Assembly: GCA_964450715.1 (NCBI GenBank)
Contig: CAYVFC010000009.1
Span: 34,021 to 98,020 of the forward strand
From: CAYVFC01 sp964450715
GTDB lineage: Bacteria; Myxococcota_A; Polyangia; Polyangiales; JAFGIB01
Length of the DNA: 64,000 nucleotides
Reading direction: 5' to 3'
Shown piece by piece: positions 43,919-52,003 of this stretch; within the stretch, counting starts at the first letter, position 1, and the number at the start of each line of letters is the position of its first letter. Both the position numbers and the translations under genes were made by a program. The notes under the pieces were generated by a model. The model was given only the letters and a program-made list of their open reading frames with translations, had not been told where the DNA came from and ran no database searches.

Positions 43919-45380
43919 GCTCGAAACCTCCTCTCTCGTTTTCCGGTTGCTTCCGGCAAACGTCCGTCAGGTGGGCGATGCATCCCGGCCGGGATGCGAG
44001 GTGCAGATGAACGTAGCTCGCCAGGACATTGCCCAGCTGGTAGCCCTCTCGCACCGGCAGGTCCGATCTCCGGTAAGAAACCTTGTAAACCGTATCCCAG
44101 CCGGCACCTGCGCCGGGTTCCATCTCGAACTCGGAGTAGTGGAACTCGTGGCCTCGCAGCCGCTCTCCTTTTGTTCCCCAGAGGCAGTCGGCAAGCAGCT
44201 CGACCTCGGCGTAGCCCAGGCTCTTGAAGCGGTCCAGCATCTTGCAGGCGCCGGGCAGGACGCCGGCCATCGGGTAGCGCGAGCGGTCGCGGGTGACGAT
44301 ACCCTGGCTCAGCAGCATCAGTCCTCCGCACTCGGCGTACACCGGCCGACCGCTCCGACAGAATGCGCGCAGCGACTGCAACATGGACGAATTGCCCGAC
44401 AAGGTTTCGGCAAAGAGCTCCGGGTAGCCGCCGCCGAGGTAGAGCGACTGGAGATCCGCGGGAAGCTCCGAGTCCGAAATGGGGGAGAAGCGGACCAGCT
44501 CGAACCCGTGCTCCTCGAGCACCTCCAGGTTGTCCGGGTAGTAGAAGTGAAAGGCACTGTCGAAGGCGATTCCCAGCCGCAGCGGCTCGCGCGGGCCGGT
44601 CGTTTCCTTGACCTCGCCCCGCGGCTCGGGCGGTTCGACGGATTCGATGGGCGGCGCCTGCCCGGCGAGGTCGACGATGGCGTCGATATCGGCTGAAAAC
44701 TCGAGCGCGTCGGCCAGCCGGTCGAGCCTCTCGTCGGTCAGCGAGCGCGCGTCGGCCGAGACCAGGCCCAGGTGGCGGCTTTCCAGCGAGGGGAAGGCGC
44801 CTCTGGTCACCCCGCCCAGCAAGGGCGGCAACCCGGCCGCCCGGAGCGCCTGCTCGAGCAGCCCTCGATGTCGCTCGCTGCCGCAGCGGTTGGCAATGAC
44901 GCCGCACAACCGCAGATCGGGCTCGAACCCGGCAAACCCCTTGACCGTTGCCGCTAGGCTCCGCACCTGTCCGTGGGCGTCGCAGACCAGCAAGACAGGA
45001 GCACCGAGCAGGCGGGCGACCTCGGCCGCGCTGCCCTCGCTCGAATCGACCGAGGCGCCATCGAAGAGCCCCATGGCGCCCTCGATCACGGCGATGTCGT
45101 GGTCGCGGCTGGTCCCGGCGAAGAGCCGGCGCACGTAGTCGCACCCCGACATCCAGGTGTCCAGGTTGAAGCAGGTATTTCCCGCGGCGATGGAGAGATG
45201 GGTCGGGTCGAGAAAGTCGGGCCCCACCTTGTATGGCCGGACCGAAAGGCCGCGACGCCGAAGCGCTCGAACCAGGCCAAGCGCAACCGACGTCTTGCCA
45301 ACCCCGCTCCCTGTCCCGGCCACGAGCACGCGGGGGCACGACGAACGGGGCCGCGCGTTTACGGGATGGCTTTCTACCAT
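43905..45380 (-). CDS. cbiA: Cobyrinic acid a,c-diamide synthase
   Basis: A 491-residue CbiA/CobB amidotransferase with an N-terminal P-loop GTGSGVGKTSVA, VIEGAMGLFDG, and a C-terminal class I glutaminase domain with nucleophile Cys in YAECGGLMLLSQ and a His in the GHEFHYSE segment. It amidates side chains a and c using glutamine and ATP. The start is ATG 45380 or 45386, both over the cbiB stop. Longer frames run into cbiB. Confidence 0.95.
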   Translation of the reverse strand: MVESHPVNARPRSSCPRVLVAGTGSGVGKTSVALGLVRALRRRGLSVRPYKVGPDFLDPTHLSIAAGNTCFNLDTWMSGCDYVRRLFAGTSRDHDIAVIEGAMGLFDGASVDSSEGSAAEVARLLGAPVLLVCDAHGQVRSLAATVKGFAGFEPDLRLCGVIANRCGSERHRGLLEQALRAAGLPPLLGGVTRGAFPSLESRHLGLVSADARSLTDERLDRLADALEFSADIDAIVDLAGQAPPIESVEPPEPRGEVKETTGPREPLRLGIAFDSAFHFYYPDNLEVLEEHGFELVRFSPISDSELPADLQSLYLGGGYPELFAETLSGNSSMLQSLRAFCRSGRPVYAECGGLMLLSQGIVTRDRSRYPMAGVLPGACKMLDRFKSLGYAEVELLADCLWGTKGERLRGHEFHYSEFEMEPGAGAGWDTVYKVSYRRSDLPVREGYQLGNVLASYVHLHLASRPGCIAHLTDVCRKQPENERGGFEHARL

Positions 45381-46351
45381 GACCATCCCCCCGGCTGTGC
45401 CGTGTAAGTTACCACCAGCCAGCGCAAGGCGAGCCCCATCGCGGCCGCGAGCAGGAAGGCAGCCCACATCAGCCGAACGGCGAGCTTTACATGTCTTGCT
45501 CCGAGCGGCTCGCCCTCATCGCCCAGAAAGGGCCTATTCTCGACCCGTTCGCCGTAACGGTTTTCTCCGCCCAGCCGCACGCCCAGAGCACCGGCCATGG
45601 CCGACTCGGGATGACCACCGTTGGGGCTGGGATGCCGCTTACGATCGCGCTGGTATACGCGAACGGCGCGGCCGGCGGAGAGCCCCAGCAGCGGTGCCGC
45701 GCAGATGACGAGAGCGGCGGTGATCCGGGCGGGAACGAGGTTCAACAGGTCATCGAGCCGCGCCGACGCCCAGCCGAACCGCCGGTACCGGTCGTTCATG
45801 TAACCGAAGGTGGAGTCGAGCGTGTTGGCGGTCTTATAAGCGACCGCTCCCAGCGGCCCAAGCACAATCGCGTAGAGCAACGGCGCGATCACCCCGTCGC
45901 TGCTGTTCTCGGCCACGCTCTCCACCGCCGCGCGCGCTGCCTCCCCCTCGTCCATTTGGCTCGTGTCCCGGCCCACCAGGAGCGACACCGCCTGTCGCGC
46001 CGCAGGCAGATCCCCGGCGGCGAGCTCTCGGTAGACCCGCCCGGCGTGGGAGGCCAGACCGCGGCCGGCGAAGCAGGTGTACAGGACGAATACGGAAAAT
46101 AGATCCCCGGCTAGCGGATGCAATCTGGCAGCGGCGGCGAGCAATACGGCGACCAGCCCCACGCTGACCGCGAGCACCGCCAGCACCAGCAGCGCGCCCG
46201 CCGCGCGCGGCCAGGGCACGATCCAGCGAAACGGCCCCTCGAGCGCCAGGCCGAGCCGCGCCCCGCCGGTGACCGGGTGAAAGAGCCAGGCCGGATCGCC
46301 CAGCAGCAGATCCAGGCCTATGGCCAGGACGATCTGCAGCTCGAGCCTCAT
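45374..46351 (-). CDS. cbiB: Adenosylcobinamide-phosphate synthase
   Basis: A 325-residue membrane protein of the CbiB/CobD type: LDLLLGDPAWLFHPV near the N-terminus, VAENSSDGVIAPLLYA, YKTANTLDSTFGY, and GGHPESAMAGALGVRLGGENRYGE. It attaches the aminopropanol group to adenosylcobyric acid. ATG 46351 overlaps the stop of the cobD-cbiP fusion (ATGA). Its product side chain is what CbiZ at 20.5 kb removes from salvaged corrinoid. Confidence 0.95.
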   Translation of the reverse strand: MRLELQIVLAIGLDLLLGDPAWLFHPVTGGARLGLALEGPFRWIVPWPRAAGALLVLAVLAVSVGLVAVLLAAAARLHPLAGDLFSVFVLYTCFAGRGLASHAGRVYRELAAGDLPAARQAVSLLVGRDTSQMDEGEAARAAVESVAENSSDGVIAPLLYAIVLGPLGAVAYKTANTLDSTFGYMNDRYRRFGWASARLDDLLNLVPARITAALVICAAPLLGLSAGRAVRVYQRDRKRHPSPNGGHPESAMAGALGVRLGGENRYGERVENRPFLGDEGEPLGARHVKLAVRLMWAAFLLAAAMGLALRWLVVTYTAQPGGWSW

Positions 46352-49017
46352 TCGATTCCCACCAATTTCAGGATACGCTCGATATCGCTGTGCCGGCGGA
46401 CGGTATCGGCCAGCCTGTCCAACGCGGAGTCGATCTCGAAGCGCGCACCGCCAGCGCCGGTAACCGGCTTGCCCAGGGCCGAACGCGCCCGGTCGATGAG
46501 CCAGCGCCGGAAACCGTCGTCGTCGAATACGCCGTGCAGATAGGTCCCCCAGATGCGGCCGTCCTCGCTTCCAACGCCGATGACCTCGCCGCCGGCGTTC
46601 TTCCAGAGCGGCTGCACCGCATCGCACGACGAGCGCCCGTGGTGGATCTCGTACCCCTGCACCTCGAACCCGGTGGGTAGATGCGTGGCCCGGGTGAGCG
46701 CCAGGGTCTTCTCCGGCATCAGGGTGGTCTGAACGGGCAGAAGCCCCAGCGCCTCGCTCTGCTTTCCGTCCGGCGTCTCCACCGCCATCGGGTCACAGAT
46801 GCGCTCGCCGAGCATCTGAAAACCTCCGCAGATACCGATGCAGAAGGCCTTGCCGTCGCGCCCGAGCTCGAGCACCCGCGAGGCGATGCCGCTCTTGCAC
46901 AAGTAGTCGAGGTCGTGCAGGACGTTCTTGCTTCCCGGGATAATGACCATGTCGGCCGAGCGGAGTTCCTCGACGCGGCGGACCATGCGCAGCGACACAT
47001 CGGGCTCGATACCGAGCGGATCGAAATCGGTGAAGTTGGAAATGTGCGGCAGGTCGACGACCGCGACGTCCAGCTTCTGGCTGTCCCCGGTCGGGCCACG
47101 GCTCGGCCGGTTCTTCATGGAGACCGAGTCCTCCTCCGGTAAACCCAGGTCGTGTAGATAGGGAATGCAACCCAGCACCGGTCGGCTGGTGCGCCGTTGC
47201 AGGTAGTCGATCCCGGTATCCAGCAGCCGGGCGTCCCCGCGAAACCGATTGATGACGAATCCCGCGATCCGCTCCCGTTCCGCCTCGGTCAGAAGCTCCA
47301 GGGTGCCGACGAAGGAGGCGAAGATGCCGCCCCGCTCGATGTCGCCCACCAGCAGGACCAGGGCGTCTGCGTACCCGGCCATGTGCATGTTGACGATGTC
47401 CCGCGGCTTGAGGTTGATCTCGGCCGGGCTCCCCGCCCCCTCGATGACCATCACCTCGTATTCGGCCGCCAGCTCGTCGTAGGAGCCGTGGACCTTCTCC
47501 AGCATGTCCGCCTTGAGGGCGGTATACGCGTCGTAGCCCATGTGTCCCACGGCCTTGCCCAGCAGGATGACCTGCGATCCGGTCTCGCTGTTGGGCTTGA
47601 GCAGGACCGGGTTCATCTTCACGTCGGGCTCGAGCCGGCACGCCGCCGCCTGCAGGACTTGGGCGCGCCCCATCTCGCCTCCCTCCCGGGTGACGTGGGA
47701 GTTGAGAGACATGTTCTGGGCCTTGAAGGGAGCAGCCCGGATCCCCCGCTGGTTCAGTATTCGCAGCAGCCCGGCGCAGAGCAGACTCTTGCCCGCGTTG
47801 GAGCCGGTTCCCTGTACCATGATGGCCCGGGCGCGCCGGACGCAGCGCCGGGTTCTGGACGCTGACGAGGATCCGGACGATGGCGCGGCTGTGTAAGGGG
47901 CAACGTCGAAGAACTCCGCCAGCCTGGGAAGAAGCCGCCCGGTATCCGTCTCGGGGCGCACCGCCAGTCGGAAGTAGCGGCGGTCTAGCCCGGCGTAATT
48001 GTCGCAGACCCGGATGGCCAGGCCCGAGTCCAGTAGCCTTTCGGCGATGGTTCCGGCGTCCAGGTCCCCGACCTCGCTTCTCAGCAGCAGGAAGTTCGCC
48101 CGGCCCGGGTATACCGTGAGCCCGAGTATCTTCTTCAGCTCGTCTTCCATGGCTCGCCGGAGCGCCTTCACCCGCGCGGCCGTTTTATCGATGTACTCGA
48201 CATCGGAAAGCGCCCGCTCACCCACCGCCAGGGCCAGCGCGTTCACGTTCCAGGGCGGCAGGTGCTCGCGAAGCCGCCGGCACAGTTCGGGCGAGGCAAA
48301 GGCCGCTCCCAGCCGGAGCCCCGGGATACAGAAGGCCTTGGTCAGCGAATACAGGACCACGATGTTTTTCGGTCGGTCGCTGCGCAGGCTGTATTGCGCG
48401 CCCCCTTGTACGAGATCGATGTAGGCCTCGTCCACGACGAATGCCGCGCGGGGATGCCGCCCGGCCAGCCAGCGCAGCGCATCCGCGTCACACAGGGTTC
48501 CGGTGGGATTGGCCGGCTGGCCGATGAACACGACCGTGTCGGGGGTCGTCATCCGGTCGAGTGCTTCGGGGTCGATGGCGAAGCCGTGCTCCTCGGACAA
48601 GACGGGCTCCTCGACCTGCACGCCGTGCTGGACGGCAGCGCGCCGGTAGTCGATGTACGCGGGCGACGGGATCAGAGCCCTGGTCTTTTCCAGCACGCGC
48701 GGCAGGACGAAGATGAGTTCAGAGGTCCCGTTGCCCGCGACCAGGGTTTCGGAAGGCACATCGAAGCGCCGGGACAGAGCCTCGAGGAACGACGTGCAGC
48801 CCGGGTCGGGGTAGTGCCCAAGCTCCGAGATCGCGCGGCTCAGCACCTCCCTCAGCCAGTCGGGGGGGCCCAGAGGGTTGAGGTTAGCCGAGAAGTCGAT
48901 AATCGCCGCGGGCTCGATCCCCCTCTCGCGCGCGAGTCGAACCACGTCCCCGCCGTGTCCGGTCACCGGGCCAGGGCGAGCGGTCAGCTTAACAGTCGTT
49001 CGTTTCGATCGCGACAT
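46348..49017 (-). CDS. Fusion of threonine-phosphate decarboxylase (CobD) and cobyric acid synthase (CbiP)
   Basis: One 889-residue chain holding two enzymes. Residues about 1-375 are a PLP-dependent CobD/CobC-type aminotransferase-fold domain: DFSANLNPLG, AGNGTSELIF, GQPANPTGT, DEAYIDL and PLP lysine in YSLTKAFCIPGLRLG. After a Ser/Arg-rich linker (about 376-400), residues 400-889 are cobyric acid synthase with MVQGTGSNAGKSLL, FKAQNMSLNS, VIEGAGSPAEINL, glutaminase Cys in GICGGFQMLG and His in GTYLHGVFDDDG. The first makes aminopropanol phosphate and the second makes the cobyric acid it is joined to by CbiB, the next gene. No frameshift is needed. It is the first gene after the third riboswitch; ATG 49017 follows GGAG. 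Confidence 0.93.
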   Translation of the reverse strand: MSRSKRTTVKLTARPGPVTGHGGDVVRLARERGIEPAAIIDFSANLNPLGPPDWLREVLSRAISELGHYPDPGCTSFLEALSRRFDVPSETLVAGNGTSELIFVLPRVLEKTRALIPSPAYIDYRRAAVQHGVQVEEPVLSEEHGFAIDPEALDRMTTPDTVVFIGQPANPTGTLCDADALRWLAGRHPRAAFVVDEAYIDLVQGGAQYSLRSDRPKNIVVLYSLTKAFCIPGLRLGAAFASPELCRRLREHLPPWNVNALALAVGERALSDVEYIDKTAARVKALRRAMEDELKKILGLTVYPGRANFLLLRSEVGDLDAGTIAERLLDSGLAIRVCDNYAGLDRRYFRLAVRPETDTGRLLPRLAEFFDVAPYTAAPSSGSSSASRTRRCVRRARAIMVQGTGSNAGKSLLCAGLLRILNQRGIRAAPFKAQNMSLNSHVTREGGEMGRAQVLQAAACRLEPDVKMNPVLLKPNSETGSQVILLGKAVGHMGYDAYTALKADMLEKVHGSYDELAAEYEVMVIEGAGSPAEINLKPRDIVNMHMAGYADALVLLVGDIERGGIFASFVGTLELLTEAERERIAGFVINRFRGDARLLDTGIDYLQRRTSRPVLGCIPYLHDLGLPEEDSVSMKNRPSRGPTGDSQKLDVAVVDLPHISNFTDFDPLGIEPDVSLRMVRRVEELRSADMVIIPGSKNVLHDLDYLCKSGIASRVLELGRDGKAFCIGICGGFQMLGERICDPMAVETPDGKQSEALGLLPVQTTLMPEKTLALTRATHLPTGFEVQGYEIHHGRSSCDAVQPLWKNAGGEVIGVGSEDGRIWGTYLHGVFDDDGFRRWLIDRARSALGKPVTGAGGARFEIDSALDRLADTVRRHSDIERILKLVGIE

Positions 49018-49040
49018 CCGACGGCATCTCCGCTTGCGGA

Positions 49041-49069
49041 AAAAAAGGAACCGTCCCGATCCGACGGTA
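49041..49069 (-). terminator. Probable terminator in expression platform of biosynthetic riboswitch
   Basis: On the minus strand ACCGTC and GACGGT (49063-49068 and 49050-49055) form a short stem followed by a run of seven or more T with one C break. A larger pairing of GGCATC with GATGCC on either side could also hide the ribosome site of the fusion gene. Confidence 0.55.
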
Positions 49070-49140
49070 CGGGGATGCCGTTTTTCATCCTCGATTGAAG
49101 CGCCTGGAAGCCTTCTTTCCGCGAAAGGCGACTGCTTCGG

Positions 49141-49303
49141 TTACTCGGCGAGCAGGTTTTCTGGCTCCCGGATCATCCTACCGGCTGCGCCTTCCCGTCC
49201 TTCCCGAACAGTGGCTTTTCGCAGCTTTCGTTCCCGGTTACAGCGGCGGGCCCGCGACGGATTCGCACCGTCTTCCCTTTTACGACCGACGTCTCACTCG
49301 CAG
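49141..49303 (-). promoter_or_regulatory. Cobalamin riboswitch upstream of B12 synthesis operon
   Basis: Minus-strand conserved elements in order: AAAAGGGAAGACGGTGCGAA, CCCGCCGCTGTAA, GCCACTG and the B12 box GAGCCAGAAAACCTGC (49151-49166). It precedes the cobD-cbiP fusion and so controls the 12-gene anaerobic B12 operon. Confidence 0.93.
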
Positions 49304-49308
49304 AGAAA

Positions 49309-49337
49309 CAGTTATCTCGCGGCACCGGCGAAGTCAA
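49309..49337 (-). promoter_or_regulatory. Possible promoter of B12 synthesis operon
   Basis: On the minus strand TTGACT (49332-49337) and TAACTG (49309-49314) are 17 bases apart and end just before the aptamer. The -10 match is weak. Confidence 0.4.
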
Positions 49338-50013
49338 GCCAGGCCGGCGGAGCCCACACCCCGACCAGAAAACGGGTATCTACCGGCCAGCCCACGTTCG
49401 AACCCCACCTCTCCGGGAGGTTGCGGCCGTCTCTGGGGGCTGCCAGGCCGGTCCAGCGGGGCCGGTCGCTCCCGCGCTTTCCCGCTCGGCAGACCGACAC
49501 CTCGACCAGCGCCATCAGGTTACGCCGCGCGACGGCAAGGGACGCCCGGGGGCGCATAAGGTCGCGTAACTGCTCAATTCGTGAATGGTTCCGGGAGAAC
49601 GAAACGGTTTGGGAAGCTGTACCGCGCTTCTTTTTCGGCAACCGTCGCTCAGCGTCGCCCGGTCGCCCTCGCCTTCCGCGGATATCGGTTAAAAAAAACG
49701 GTTTAGCACCAGCGCTGACCCCTCCCCGTATCCCCGGGATTCAGCAGGCTCTGGCTGTCGCAGATCCCTGTCGTAATACTCCTGTCCTGGCGTTTTCGCG
49801 ACGGCGATTAGAAGGAGCGAAGCGACATGCTGCTCGGCTAAGCCAGGGTATCGACCGACGACCAGAAACTCGACCTACAACACAACGCGCTGCTAAAAAG
49901 CCGGCGGTAAAAATGGATCCGACGATACAGTATCGGACACCGCGCTCCGATTGCCGGTCCGGCAGGAGCTGTTCGGTTTCGCCCGACCTGCGGATACTGT
50001 CGTAGTCTAAAAA
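49338..50013 (+). other. Non-coding boundary region holding left island repeat
   Basis: No supported gene. The only longer minus-strand frame (49312-49641) covers the riboswitch promoter and the direct repeat and is probably chance. The left copy of the 70-bp repeat is at 49551-49620. From about 49640 the sequence is AT-richer with A tracts, as expected of a junction. Confidence 0.6.
49551..49620 (+). repeat. Left copy of imperfect 70-bp direct repeat (possible attachment site)
   Basis: An ungapped match to 59973-60042 with 54 of 70 positions identical. TGCTCAATTC inside and TTGGGAAGCTGT at the right end are fully conserved. The latter, read on the minus strand, is ACAGCTTCCCAA, the anticodon stem-loop sequence of a tRNA-Gly(CCC). 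See the right copy. Confidence 0.75.
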
Positions 50014-50379
50014 ACCGCCAGGCTTGGCTACTTGCTGCGCGACTTAATCAAGCTAGTCAACGCGCTCGTGGAGCTCGGCGTCGGGCTACGCTCGCTACGC
50101 GAATCGATCGACACCACTACGCCCGCGGCTAAGCTGACCTTCCACGTCTTCTGCGCGCTTACCGAATACGAACGCGATGTCGTGCGCGAGCGCACCCGTG
50201 CCAGCTTGCTCGCCGCCCGCCAGCGCGGCAAAACGCCCGGCCGCTCCCGCTCGCTCAGCCCCGAACAGGTCGAGATAGCGCGAATCCTGCTCGCGAATCC
50301 GAACCTTTCGGCCCGCCAGGCCGCCGCCCAGTTCAGCGTGCACCGCTCCATTCTCGATCGCAGCCTCGCCGTCCGGTAA
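50014..50379 (+). pseudogene. Truncated serine recombinase (resolvase family)
   Basis: About 120 residues matching the last two thirds of Tn3-type resolvases: LGYLLRDLIKLVN, RSLRESIDTTTPAAKLTFHVF, ALTEYERDVVRERT and a C-terminal helix-turn-helix (LSARQAAAQFSVHRSILDR). The catalytic-serine N-terminus is missing and a stop lies just upstream at 50008-50010, so it is a remnant. It lies just inside the left end of the island. Confidence 0.8.
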
Positions 50380-50466
50380 CCGCCGCCGCGACCCGTCGAC
50401 CCAGTCCCAGAGCCCCAGGCGGGCCCGAAAACGTGTATGTGCACACCTGCCAGAAAAACACGAATG

Positions 50467-51522
50467 CTACTGCCCTTTCAGCTCGCGGTCGCACGCAATA
50501 CAGGTGCCCTCACGTCGATTGCTTCGTCGATGCTTTGGCACTGCCGTTTCGACGTAACCGCCCACATCCTTCCCCTTCAACATATCGGAGAGGATCCCGA
50601 CCGCCACTTCCCTCGGCATGGCGTACATCAGCCCTCGCGCACCCTCATAGGAGCAGTTCAGCGCAGCAAGAGCCTGCCCCCAACGAAGGGCTCGGACTAC
50701 TGCCTTCTGGCATCTGGCTAGGTTCGGTAAGCGGTCTCGGTTGGAGAGCAAAGCGTGAACGAATCCAGCTGAACACCAGTCGCCGCTTCCGGCAGCATCT
50801 CGGAGTCGCGGAGCAGGAACTGCGGGCAACTCCTCTTCATGCACGGTATTCCGACCTTGTCGAATCGTGACCCTCAATCCCGCGCCGCCACGGGTCTCGA
50901 TCTCTACTGGTACTTCCGCATCGGCGGCGGCATCGCGCACACCGGACAGTCTCTCGTGGGAATACTTGAAAACGTGACACGCACGTAGGCACGCCGCAAA
51001 CAGGCCAGGGTCTTTGATGCCGGACGGCTCGAATACAACAAGGGCGCCGTCCTGTCGCGCACGAGCGGCGATCTCAAGGTTCGCCCGAGCGACCCGATCA
51101 AAGAAGAACAACGATGCAGCTGGCATCGACGCGACGAACTCGCGGATATCCCGTTGAAGCAATGGACGATAACCTGCAGTGCGTACTCCACACTCGGGAC
51201 AAATTCGGCTGAAGCGGTGCCGCGCGGCTCCTTGTCGGTTGAATACGATCTCCTGAAAGACGACCGGCGTCTGCGCAGTTGTCTCTCGCACAAGGAACCG
51301 CGTGTCGACCGACCAATACTCCAAGTCCTTGACCAGCTCGCGGCCGGACCGATCATTGCCAATGCGAGCTATCGGGGCTGATTTCCAGCCGAGATACGAC
51401 AAAGTCGTCAGGACGTTGCCGCAGGATCCGCCTGCAAAACGCCGTTCGGTTGTGCGCCCGTTGATCGACCGCACGATGTCCAAGGCAACAAAGCCAGCGC
51501 CGAGGCACCACACCTCGGTCAT
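50467..51522 (-). CDS. PfkB-family carbohydrate/nucleoside kinase
   Basis: About 351 residues, from ATG 51522. The N-terminal PfkB glycine motif is present as RRFAGGSCGNVLTTLSYLGW, and the ATP-site motif with catalytic Asp is DAAGSGDWCSAGF at about 250. Members phosphorylate sugars, nucleosides or sugar phosphates in the cytoplasm. The substrate-recognition part is unusual (RICPECGVRTAGYRPLLQRDIREF). It is the last gene of the island operon, 10 bases after the partial PfkB-like gene. The C-terminus is basic with two cysteines (TCIACDREL). A role in making or destroying a phosphorylated small molecule within the HAD/PRTase system is inferred. Confidence 0.8.
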   Translation of the reverse strand: MTEVWCLGAGFVALDIVRSINGRTTERRFAGGSCGNVLTTLSYLGWKSAPIARIGNDRSGRELVKDLEYWSVDTRFLVRETTAQTPVVFQEIVFNRQGAARHRFSRICPECGVRTAGYRPLLQRDIREFVASMPAASLFFFDRVARANLEIAARARQDGALVVFEPSGIKDPGLFAACLRACHVFKYSHERLSGVRDAAADAEVPVEIETRGGAGLRVTIRQGRNTVHEEELPAVPAPRLRDAAGSGDWCSAGFVHALLSNRDRLPNLARCQKAVVRALRWGQALAALNCSYEGARGLMYAMPREVAVGILSDMLKGKDVGGYVETAVPKHRRSNRREGTCIACDRELKGQ

Positions 51523-51532
51523 CGCTCGTGAA

Positions 51533-52003
51533 CTACGTTCTTGTGGCAAAGCACTCTCCAAACAACCAAGCCGTGTGATACTCGGAGTTCGTCTCAGCCG
51601 AAACCTCGCCGGTCAGCGTGTCGATGTAACCCACACCCACTTCAATCCGCTCTTCCCGACGATGCCACCACGATAGTTTATAGGCAGCGAGCAGCACGCT
51701 AAGAAACAGGAGTTTTTCTGACATTGCCGATACGGCAGCATTACGGCCACCAAAAGGAAGGTCTAAGTTGGGAATTGGTGGGGCATCGGGCAGCGCTGTG
51801 GCCGCGGCTCCCAATCGCAGGCTAGCGATCGGAGCCGATTGCCAACCGAAGCAGCTGAGCACGACGAACACGTTCTCGCACGTCCCCCCCACCCAGTAGC
51901 GGGGCTCTTCCGGCCGGTCCTCGGAGAGAACAGCACCGAGAGCCACGAGGCGGACCCCGGTCGCGAGTGGTGCTGCGTCTGCGTTCGCGAACCGCTTCTT
52001 CAT
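51533..52003 (-). CDS. Partial PfkB-like protein fused to a short hydrophobic segment
   Basis: About 156 residues from ATG 52003, overlapping the upstream gene stop (ATGA). Residues about 15-75 resemble a PfkB N-terminus (VGGTCENVFVVLSCFGWQSAPIA), close in pattern to the neighbouring kinase. The ATP-site GAGD region is absent. From about residue 95 a different segment follows: MSEKLLFLSVLLAAYKLSWW, a possible membrane helix, then IGYIDTLTGEV-like sequence. It may be a decayed tandem duplicate joined to another reading frame, or a real non-catalytic partner. Coupled start and short spacing argue for expression. Confidence 0.5.
   Translation of the reverse strand: MKKRFANADAAPLATGVRLVALGAVLSEDRPEEPRYWVGGTCENVFVVLSCFGWQSAPIASLRLGAAATALPDAPPIPNLDLPFGGRNAAVSAMSEKLLFLSVLLAAYKLSWWHRREERIEVGVGYIDTLTGEVSAETNSEYHTAWLFGECFATRT

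Noticed and set aside
49392..49412. T-arm-like GTTCGAAC stretch, considered as remaining half of the tRNA-Gly
   Set aside because: The flanking bases do not form a five-pair T stem and no acceptor strand or CCA follows.
49312..49641. 109-codon minus-strand frame left of the island
   Set aside because: It covers the riboswitch promoter and the direct repeat and has no motif; probably chance.
50467..51522. Ordinary sugar catabolism kinase
   Set aside because: There is no transporter or sugar pathway gene nearby, and it is embedded in the coupled ATPase/PRTase/SIS-HAD operon between repeats.
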